Positions 58,101 through 64,000 of a DNA stretch of 64,000 bases are shown here, piece by piece (within the stretch, counting starts at the first letter, position 1; each line of letters begins with the position of its first letter). The notes beneath the pieces are model-generated. The model searched no databases. It saw nothing but the letters and a program-made list of their open reading frames with translations, and was not told the DNA's origin. A program made the position numbers and the translations under genes. Origin of the DNA: Kryptolebias marmoratus (lineage: Eukaryota; Chordata; Actinopteri; Cyprinodontiformes; Rivulidae); the NCBI RefSeq assembly GCF_001649575.2, contig NC_051450.1, positions 7,195,385 through 7,259,384 on the forward strand, read 5' to 3'.

Positions 58101-61100
58101 NNNNNNNNNNNNNNNNNNCAGCTGACAGGTACCGGCAGTCCAAGCAGCATGCGGCTCGGGTGGTCACTGAGGCAAAAACTCGGGCATGGGAGGAGTTTGG
58201 AGAGGCCATGGAAAAAGACTTCCGTATGGCTTCCAGGAGATTCTGGTCCACCATACGGCATCTCAGGAGGGGAAAGCAGTGCAGCACCAACACTGTTTAT
58301 AGTGAGGGCAGTGTGCTTCTGACCTCGACTCGGGACGTTGTGGGTCGGTGGGCCGAATACTTCGAAGACCTCCTTAATCCTACCGCCACGTCTTCCATTG
58401 GGGAGGCGGAGCCTGGGAGCTTTGGGTCAGGCTCTCCAATCTCCGGTGCTGAGGTCACTGAGGTGGTTAAAAAACTCCTCGGTGGCAAGGCTCCGGGTGT
58501 GGATGAGATTCGTCCGGAGTTCCTTAAGGCTCTGGATGTTGTAGGGTTGTGTTGGTTAACGCAACTCTGCAATATTGCGTGGAAATCAGGGGCAGTTCTT
58601 CTGGATTGGCAGACCGGGGTGGTGGTCCCCTTATTCAAAAAGGGGGACTGGAGAGTGTGTTCCAATTACAGAGGGATCACACTCTTAAGCCTCCCTGGTA
58701 AGGTCGATTCGGGGGTTCTGGAGAGGAGGGTCCGTTGGATAGTTGAACCTCGGATTCAGGAAGAGCAGTGTGGTTTCCGTCCTGGTCGTGGAACACTGGA
58801 CCAGCTCTATATCTTAAGCAGGGTCCTTGAGGTTGCATGGGAGTTCGCCCAACCAGTCTACATGTGTTTTGTGGACTTGGAGAAAGCGTTTGACAGTGTC
58901 CCTCGGGAGTCTTGTGGGGGGTACTCCGGGAGTATAGGGTACCAGGCCCTTTGATACGGGCTGTTAGGTCCCTATATGACCGGTGTCAGAGCTTGGTCCG
59001 CATTGCCGGCAGTAAGTCGTACTCGTTTCCGGTGAGAGTTGGACTCCGCCAAGGTTGCCCTTTGTCACCGATTCTGTTCATAACGTTTATGGACAGAATT
59101 TCTAGGCGCAGCCAAGGTGTNNNNNNNNNNNNNNNNNNNNNNNNNNNNNNNNNNNNNNNNNNNNNNNNNNNNNNNNNNNNNNNNNNNNNNNNNNNNNNNN
59201 NNNNNNNNNNNNNNNNNNNNNNNNNNNNNNNNNNNNNNNNNNNNNNNNNNNNNNNNNNNNNNNNNNNNNNNNNNNNNNNNNNNNNNNNNNNNNNNNNNNN
59301 NNNNNNNNNNNNNNNNNNNNNNNNNNNNNNNNNNNNNNNNNNNNNNNNNNNNNNNNNNNNNNNNNGATGCCTCCTGGACGCCTCCCTGGTGAGGTATTCC
59401 GGGCACGTCCCACCGGGAGGAGGCCCCGGGGAAGACCCAGGACACGCTGGAGGGACTATGTTTCTTGGCTGGCCTGGGAACGCCTTGGGATTCCCCCGGA
59501 GGAGCTGGACCAAGTGGCTGGGGAGAGGGAAGTCTGGGTGTCCCTGCTTGGGCTGCTACCCCTGCGACCCGACCCCGGATAAGCGGAAGAGGATGGAATG
59601 GAATGGAATGGAATGGAATGGATGGATTTGCCCAAATAAATATGTAACTTCAAAACTTTTTTTTTACTTTTTAAAAACAGATTTGACGTGTTTCCACCCT
59701 TACCTGACACAACAGACTTGCATGACTTGCAAAATATGGTGGTCTGATCCACATCTTCTGTTTTAAAACCAAACTAATTCTGAAGTGGCTCCTTTTTTTG
59801 GAATTAAGCCGGGACTCTCGGTGGGTATTTCCGTGTTGTGCTCTGCCATGTTTACTAGGTCGAGCTCACACCTCCTCGCTCTTTTTCTTCTTATAACGAG
59901 ACGATATAGCACACCCCTAGTACAGAGGATGTAGTAACTGTGGTTTCCAAAAGGAATTTTAGATTTGTTTGACCACAGAACCATTTTGCCTCAATCCATT
60001 TTAAATTAACAGCAGCATTTCTGGATGGTGTTTATATGGTAAATGGCTTGAACTTGTATGGCGCTTTATCTAGTCCAAGGACCCCAAGGCACTTCACACT
60101 GCAATCATTCATTCACACACTGATGGCAGTAAGCTACATTGTAGCCACCGTCAGGCAGCAAGGCAGGTGAAGTGTCTTGTCCAAGGAGTCTGCCAGAACA
60201 GGGGCTTGAACTGGCAACCCTCCAGTTACAGGACAAACCCTTACCTCCTGAGCCACTGACTTCTTCTTTGCATGATAAGGCTTTCAGCAGCATTTGTGTT
60301 TACAGGCAATGATTTGTGGAAGTGTTCTTGAGCCCATGCAGTGATGTACAGAACAGAATCAGATCTGGTTTTAATGGCGCTGTTCACTGAGACGTTTTAT
60401 CGTTGATAGAGAGCTTAAAAAGATATGGACTCAGATGTGTGTTTTAATGAAACCATGGCACGTGCACAGCCCATTAAAAATATTACCACACCATTTAGCC
60501 GAAACCCAAAAAGGTTCATTTTTAACCTCCCAAATAATCTAATCTTTAAAAATTAGACAACCAAACATTCTGACTTTGAGATGAAACAAACGTGTTTTTT
60601 CTGTGCCATAAAAAATTTTAGTGTTATAAGGTCTTCAAAGCTCCAAATGATGACCAACCATGAAACTTGATGAGCAAATTTGAATGGGAGCCACCAAAAT
60701 CTTGTGGAGGTCCAGTGACCATCTTCTGACTGGTTGAGATGAGGGGCTGGTAGTCATGTCTGTTAATTAAACCTGAAACAAACAGTTTGAACCAGTTGTT
60801 AAAATGTTTACTATTATATTCACTAAAGGCTTAGTTGGAAAACTGAACTGGCTGCACCATTAGTCAAGCTAAACAGTAGATGTAAGCTAAAATAAGCAAA
60901 ACCATAGCTAACAGCTAAAGCGTTGCTAAAGGTTTAATTTAGTAAAACATTAGGTGAAAGCTTAAATCAAGAAACCCACAGCTAAAATTAACTAAACAGT
61001 TTCCTGTGGAGCAAAATAAGATAAAAACAGAGCAATATACTGGAGGAGATTTGAAAAAGAGACTTTTTTTTTGAAGGAATCAAAGAGACCTCGATGCATC

Positions 61101-62140
61101 CATGGGGAAATATTTTGTGAATAAAGTTAAATATTTAGAAAAGTGAAGTTACAAAAAAAAAGTCATAACTGAGCTGAATGATTTGATATTTGAATGGTTA
61201 AAATGCACAAAGTATGACAACGTAGTCTGATTGCTGACTCATCATTCCCAGTTTTCCTGTCTGTAGTTTCTTCCGTATGTGTTTTGCAATCACACAATGA
61301 TAATAAAAATACTAATAATAGCAGTAATAATAAAACTGGTTTAAATCTGCTATCTTCATTTCAAGACTGACGAAACCTTCAAAAGTACAGTTTGGCAGAA
61401 ACACAACTGACTTGGAGCTGTATTAAAACCATTAGTTGTGAATGTAGAAGTTTTGTATTTCAGGATTAAAATTGTGCTTCCAGCAGGTTTTTCAACTGTT
61501 ATGAGTAAGGCAACATCAGAGTAACATGACAAGATACAACATTGTGCATGATTAGTAAAATGTGTAATCTGTAGATCACAAGATTTTCTTGTTTTCTAAT
61601 CCTAACCTCATGTTTAAAATGCCTAGACTTGTGTCCATTCATTTAATCCTAACCAGATACTTTTCCTTCCTAACCCTTTTTTTCACAGGTAGCTGTGAGG
61701 TAGAAAAGTCAGGTAACTTTGTGCCATGTTAAAGTAACAAAAGCAAAGACTGTGCATTATTGTCCTTTAAAGAGGAGAAAAAGATGTCCTTCATATAAAA
61801 ACTTCTAGAGTCTACCTGACTTACCTTGGTGAGTTCTTCCATGTGCAAGAAATATGTAGTAACTCAGATTTAAGTCGAACCTGTTCCGTTGGATTATGTT
61901 TCTATGGAAACGACATTGGATGACTCCATTGACAAGCCTTGATGCTCGACCCCACAAAGTTGTCTGAAAACAGACATGTGACAGACTACAGCCACTGATA
62001 CTCATGTTCAGTATGAGCAACATGTGTTTGTGTTTTTTTACCTCTGTCTCCAGCTCCGGTTGCGATCGTCCAGAGACAAAACCAGCAGTGATGATTGTTC
62101 TGCCACCATTATTCACACACAAATAGATGTCATCATTCCC
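49095..62140 (-). CDS. frrs1: ferric-chelate reductase 1-like (DOMON and cytochrome b561), 5'-incomplete, ten exons
   Basis: Exons on the minus strand in transcript order: 62140-62042, 61963-61825, 60772-60659, 55583-55468, 54983-54897, 54437-54340, 54224-54166, 51166-51023, 49348-49281 and 49187-49095. They total 1017 nt (338 residues plus TAG) with every phase compatible. FRRS1 is a multi-pass membrane ferric reductase that moves electrons through two b-type hemes. Seen here: the second part of DOMON ([33 protein letters not shown]) and then cytochrome b561. The four expected heme-ligand histidines are in FHG (60660-60662), LHR (54978-54980), SHHFTGW (second His, 54420-54422) and WMHFG (54200-54202). 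The last membrane helix ends near the C-terminus. Signal peptide, reeler domain and first DOMON exons lie right of the window. It is more divergent from human FRRS1 than expected for a strict orthologue, so a paralogue is possible. Confidence 0.88.
49281..49348 (-). CDS. frrs1: frrs1 exon: cytosolic linker
   Basis: 68 nt, phase 1 to 0, acceptor gtgtcaacag, donor AAAGGG|gtgaga. It encodes [20 protein letters not shown] then HKG, a polar loop before the last helix. Confidence 0.78.
49570..49890 (+). pseudogene. RTE-like LINE 3' remnant in frrs1 intron
   Basis: Reads [18 protein letters not shown] then a skipped catalytic part, with HFADSVVLL (xxDD with D to S), and ends near the LINE tail. Same family as 56287-59623, with large internal deletions. 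Antisense to frrs1. Confidence 0.75.
49891..49942. repeat. (GGAT)n tail repeat
   Basis: Thirteen TGGA units directly at the LINE 3' end, as in the (GGAAT)n end of the copy at 59592-59620. Confidence 0.95.
50536..50957 (-). mobile_element. solo LTR, opposite orientation, 5-bp target duplication
   Basis: 422 bp with tips TGTCAGAAGG and AACTATGACA. AATTT flanks both sides (50531-50535, 50958-50962). Related to 48400-48857 in reverse, inside the frrs1 intron next to the 51023 exon. Confidence 0.82.
51023..51166 (-). CDS. frrs1: frrs1 exon: fifth b561 helix
   Basis: 144 nt, phase 1 to 1, acceptor tctctcttgaag, donor AATGAAG|gtaccc. It encodes [10 protein letters not shown], then [20 protein letters not shown] and [13 protein letters not shown]. 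The upstream intron contains an 899-base gap, but phases and the alignment to MFLGMDLPGLNLPDSW run on without a missing piece. Confidence 0.82.
51640..52215. repeat. unassigned LTR-like or repeat sequence left of a gap
   Basis: GC-richer than its surroundings, with a final ggggaggcaggtgaggcagagcc piece that is common in fish DNA. No frames supported, and it stops near the 52372 gap. Confidence 0.3.
52372..53270. other. assembly gap (N)
   Basis: 899 N in the frrs1 intron between the 54166 and 51166 exon ends. Open frames across it are not real. Confidence 1.
53271..54046. repeat. LTR-like repeat sequence right of the gap
   Basis: CG-bearing start (cctctgccctcatcctttat), and the block 53690-54046 ends in atgaca. 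Probably parts of retroelement LTRs. Target duplications could not be found. Confidence 0.35.
54166..54224 (-). CDS. frrs1: frrs1 exon: fourth heme-ligand segment
   Basis: 59 nt, phase 2 to 1, acceptor aatttgcag, donor TTGCAG|gtaaga. It encodes [19 protein letters not shown], the equivalent of MFNWTHWSMGTAARIIA in human FRRS1. Confidence 0.9.
54340..54437 (-). CDS. frrs1: frrs1 exon: third b561 helix
   Basis: 98 nt, phase 0 to 2, acceptor tcctggcag, donor CCAAG|gtatgt. It encodes [20 protein letters not shown] then [10 protein letters not shown], the equivalent of HPYLGCIVMTLAVLQ and FRPPL. Confidence 0.9.
54897..54983 (-). CDS. frrs1: frrs1 exon: second b561 helix
   Basis: 87 nt, phase 0 to 0, acceptor ctctttaaag, donor AAGCAG|gtaggt. 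It encodes [20 protein letters not shown] then FIYRGGW. FIYRGGW is identical to human FRRS1, and LHR holds the second heme ligand. Confidence 0.93.
55468..55583 (-). CDS. frrs1: frrs1 exon: first b561 transmembrane helix
   Basis: 116 nt, phase 1 to 0, acceptor tctcttag, donor TTTCAG|gtgagc. It encodes [20 protein letters not shown], then a short loop ending QKVWFQ, as in human FRRS1 (AWM, IAR, WFQ conserved). Confidence 0.92.
57122..57347. mobile_element. MITE packed with CACATGTG, inserted in the LINE
   Basis: 226 bp with 14-bp inverted ends CCTTACAAAAAAAT / ATTTTTTTGTAAGG. Seven CACATGTG octamers and two further CATGTG cores lie in 170 bp. It interrupts the LINE endonuclease reading (…ctgggggc | gtggacttcaacgc). 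Confidence 0.88.
57686..58118. other. assembly gap (N) inside the LINE
   Basis: 433 N. Flanking LINE frames run into it from both sides. Confidence 1.
59121..59365. other. assembly gap (N) inside the LINE
   Basis: 245 N, where the RT catalytic motif should be. Confidence 1.
60030..60255 (+). repeat. dispersed repeat inserted in the Tc1 remnant
   Basis: tggtaaatggcttgaacttg … ggaccccaaggcacttcaca … ggcttgaactggcaaccctc … cctcctgagccactg, a common teleost dispersed element. It interrupts the Tc1 copy between ggatggtgttta and cttcttctttg. Confidence 0.7.
60659..60772 (-). CDS. frrs1: frrs1 exon: linker to first b561 helix
   Basis: 114 nt, phase 1 to 1, acceptor aggtttcag-type (tgtttcag), donor CATG|gttggt. 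It encodes [15 protein letters not shown], and [13 protein letters not shown], matching human QPLI and GGSHSVLLLKVHG. It carries the first heme-ligand His. It lies just left of a dispersed repeat and right of a Tc1 remnant. Confidence 0.88.
60870..61225 (+). repeat. dispersed AGCTAAA-rich repeat, copy 2
   Basis: Matches 19500-19800 in block order (acattaggtgaaagctta, gttgctaaaggtt, aataaagttaaatattt, tttgatatttgaatgg). In the frrs1 intron. Confidence 0.6.
61230..61824. other. frrs1 intron, nothing recognised
   Basis: AT-rich, with no structure or open frame of note. Confidence 0.4.
61825..61963 (-). CDS. frrs1: frrs1 exon: end of DOMON domain
   Basis: 139 nt, phase 0 to 1, acceptor gttttcag, donor CACCAAG|gtaagt. 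It encodes [20 protein letters not shown], then [17 protein letters not shown], matching the human LADGVMQCSF and NRFDLNTSYYIFLADG blocks. Confidence 0.9.
62042..62140 (-). CDS. frrs1: frrs1 exon: [13 protein letters not shown] block
   Basis: 99 nt, phase 0 to 0, acceptor ctttcgttgcag, donor ACAGAG|gtaaaa. It encodes [13 protein letters not shown] and on to [11 protein letters not shown], matching GNDDAYLC and TGRSHP of human FRRS1. Confidence 0.9.
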
Positions 62141-62269
62141 CTGCAACGAAAGATATGCCTCATTGTGTTCAGTCACTGAAAGTTAATGTGTTATTAAGTG
62201 AAGAAAAAGACACTCAATAGACGTCAATGAGAACACAATAAACAAAACTCCCCCTTGTTCTTAAAAACC

Positions 62270-62520
62270 CAAGACAACATGGAAGAACTCAGGCTGCGTC
62301 CAGAAGGAAAATGTTTATTTGTCAACTAAAAGTAAAGGGTTTTTTAATGTTTCAGCCTTGCATTCACATGGAAATAACATTTTTATGTGCCCCTAAACAT
62401 TATATCTTTTCAAAAATGGGTTCTATAGTGAAAAAAGTTTGAAATGTCACCCTTGCAATTTTGTGTGGACAGCCTTAAAAACAACATAATCCTACCTCTA
62501 ACCTAACCTGCAACCCCAAG
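62270..62520 (+). repeat. dispersed repeat shared with 11035-11280
   Basis: Holds ttttgtgtggacagcc and cctacctctaacctaacctg, as in the palmd-intron copy. Confidence 0.5.
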
Positions 62521-62955
62521 CATGACAGATGCATCAACTGGAACAACAAAAAGGGCAAATTACATTTTACATACCCCGCTAACTAAACATAAACAAAGTC
62601 TTTACCAATGATGAAGCTCAGAATAAAAGGTGTTGTCTTGGTCATCCTTAGATAAGGATTACCTTACCATGAACCAAGCATGAGTTCCTTAAACCAAAAT
62701 ATTTAGTTCATGATTGGGAATCCATGAACTAAATGTTTTCCAATAATAAGAACATGAACAAAAACAGGTTTTATTCAACATTAGTTCATAATTTTCAAAA
62801 CATAATTTTAAACTCCAAAAATAAAAGCTATCTTTTTTGTTTTGACAAGTAATCAAGTAATTCAGCCTGAACTTGATGCAAAAATAAAAATACAACATCA
62901 CCCTATGTAAAAATACAAAGAAGCAACCTGTTGAACACTCACACCTAGCATCTCA

Positions 62956-63478
62956 GCCAGGTGTTGGGTGTTAGTTCATACACAGGTGGGGCTTTTTAAA
63001 TACCTGATGGTGTGCCCTGAGATGACTTTGCTTGTGAAAATCTGTTGTAACAGTTAAGCAGTTCAAGCATGTGTGCTGTCTTCTACGTGAACGTGTGATC
63101 AATGGTGGATGATGAATGCTTCATCTGACTGCATCAGGGGGTCAAACTCAGTTACATAAAGTGGCCAAAATTAAAACTTTGGTCCTAGCCAAGGGCCAGT
63201 CGCAGTCTATGTTTATTGAAAAAAATAAATGGTTTTAGATGTATTATGTAAAATCATTCATATAGAAATATCAAATACCTTTTTCCAGTTATATATTACA
63301 TAGATTTAGAACAAACATACTTTAATGAACAAAGAAAAGTAGTTCGAACTTAAAAAGCGTTAGAACAAACATACTTAAAACTCCTTTTGGTGTTTAATAA
63401 ATGCTGTTAAATATACCACCAGAGGTTTAAAAAGCACCACCTGTGTAGGAATAGCAGAACTAACACCCAACACCTGGC
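62956..63478. mobile_element. foldback element with about 60-bp inverted ends
   Basis: 523 bp. Left GCCAGGTGTTGGGTGTTAGTTC, then cacaggtggggctttttaaa, and the right end carries the complement in reverse (aaagcaccacctgtgtagg, gaactaacacccaacacctggc). The inside is AT-rich with no coding. Family unknown. Confidence 0.85.
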
Positions 63479-63850
63479 AGTTCCTATGCCTTTTTCTACC
63501 ATCCACTTGGAAATGACTTTTTTCTTAGTAAAACATTTTATCATAATCCATTGAAAAAGCTAAAAGAAAAACAAAAAAACATAACAAACACTCAACAAAA
63601 ATCCAGTCATATAGCTACTAAAATTTAACTTTGAAACAAGAAGAAAATAAAAAAAAGAGAAGGAAAAAAAAAGGGACAACATGCATTAAAGCAGACTCTG
63701 TTACTCTGCTGCGCTTTAAATCCAGTCAGATATCTGATATCATTTCTTGGCTGCAAGTTTATCAGTAAGTGTTTGATGTTGTCTGTTGCTTTTTCCATGT
63801 CAATATCAAAGATCACTGAGAAATTAAACTTAATTTTCTTGGCTTCAAAG

Positions 63851-64000
63851 TACAGGTGCTGGTCATAAAATTAGAATATCATGAAAAAGTAGATTGATTT
63901 CAGTAATTCCATTTAAAAAGTGAAACTTGTATATTATATTCATACATTACATACAAACTCATATATTTCAAATGTTTATTTCGTTTAATTTTGATGATTA
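63851..64000 (+). mobile_element. Tc1-type terminal sequence at window edge
   Basis: Begins after TA at 63851-63854 with caggtgctggtcataaaatt then agaatatcatgaaaaagtag, a common teleost DNA-element end. The rest is outside the window. Confidence 0.6.

Larger units (their letters stand above)
56287..59623 (+). mobile_element. RTE-like LINE, near full length, with two assembly gaps
   Basis: Bounded by an 11-bp duplication GGATTTGCCCA (56276-56286, 59624-59634). The 3' end is (GGAAT)n. Endonuclease piece [14 protein letters not shown] and [11 protein letters not shown] pieces [63 protein letters not shown]-terminal [14 protein letters not shown]. The catalytic xxDD block falls in the third N run. 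A frameshift after SVPRE (58907-58912) breaks the RT. Antisense to frrs1. Confidence 0.88.
56169..59919. mobile_element. hAT-type MITE that has taken up a LINE
   Basis: Tips TAAGGATGGGCGATATTGCC (56169) and, inverted, TAGGGGTGTGCTATATCGTC (from 59919). Flanks GTATGGAG (56161-56168) and GTACAGAG (59920-59927) look like an 8-bp duplication with two changes. The gatatcatgatatatttt interior is seen on both sides of the LINE. Confidence 0.75.
55650..60425 (-). mobile_element. Tc1/mariner remnant split by nested insertions, copy B
   Basis: Parts 55650-56168, 59928-60029 and 60256-60425 align in order with copy A at 1590-2030 and with each other's continuation (…catcagagaggcaggc… | gaggatgtagtaact… | cttcttctttgcatgataa…). 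The MITE/LINE stack (56169-59919) and the repeat at 60030-60255 interrupt it. Confidence 0.8.

Noticed and set aside
57347..58954. 535-codon frame as a host gene
   Set aside because: It is LINE endonuclease/reverse-transcriptase sequence with an N run, bounded by a LINE target duplication.
1..64000. tRNA, rRNA, snRNA or microRNA genes
   Set aside because: I looked for cloverleaf-like or A/B-box patterns and known conserved RNA cores by eye and found none convincing. Hairpins seen belong to MITEs or microsatellites.

Overview
The window is vertebrate nuclear DNA, almost certainly from a teleost fish. Its genes are split by GT-AG introns. The intergenic and intronic DNA is AT-rich and full of fish-type repeats: RTE-like LINEs, Tc1/mariner remnants, hAT-type MITEs, solo LTRs, and GT/GATA/GGAT microsatellites. 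There are three runs of N.

Three protein-coding genes can be assembled by splice sites, phase and family resemblance. (1) palmd (palmdelphin, paralemmin family), plus strand, about 918-13586; its first coding exon lies left of the window. Five exons join in one frame, including a proposed 25-nt microexon at 9440-9464. (2) An AKAP2/MISP-family gene, plus strand. A likely noncoding first exon sits at a CCAAT promoter near 20.0-20.15 kb, followed by a 2.47-kb coding exon (32805-35277) and two short exons ending at 37778. The protein is very acidic, has four copies of a 26-residue repeat, and ends in the family's RRKSAxALRWEAG signature. (3) frrs1-like (ferric-chelate reductase 1), minus strand, 62140 down to 49095. 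Ten exons cover the second part of the DOMON domain and the whole cytochrome b561 domain with its four heme-ligand histidines; the N-terminal reeler part lies right of the window.

Region by region: 1-14.5 kb is palmd with repeat-filled introns. 14.5-19.9 kb is intergenic and repeat-rich. 20-37.8 kb is the AKAP2/MISP-like gene, with a 12.6-kb first intron full of repeats. 37.8-49 kb is intergenic (Tc1, an R4/Dong-like LINE remnant, LTRs). 49-62.1 kb is frrs1, whose introns hold antisense LINEs, solo LTRs and a four-deep nest of elements. 62.1-64 kb is frrs1 intron with a foldback element and a Tc1-type terminal repeat.

The gene order matters. From memory, human PALMD and FRRS1 are neighbours in the same convergent arrangement, while PALM-MISP, PALM3-MISP3 and PALM2-AKAP2 are paralemmin/AKAP2-family pairs elsewhere in the human genome. 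The gene between palmd and frrs1 here therefore looks like the fourth, PALMD-linked member of that pairing, which I do not recall in mammals. This is the most interesting thing in the window. Its large exon opens in phase 0 with 30 sense codons before the first good ATG, so a palmd-to-AKAP2-like fusion transcript, like PALM2-AKAP2, is possible but unproven.
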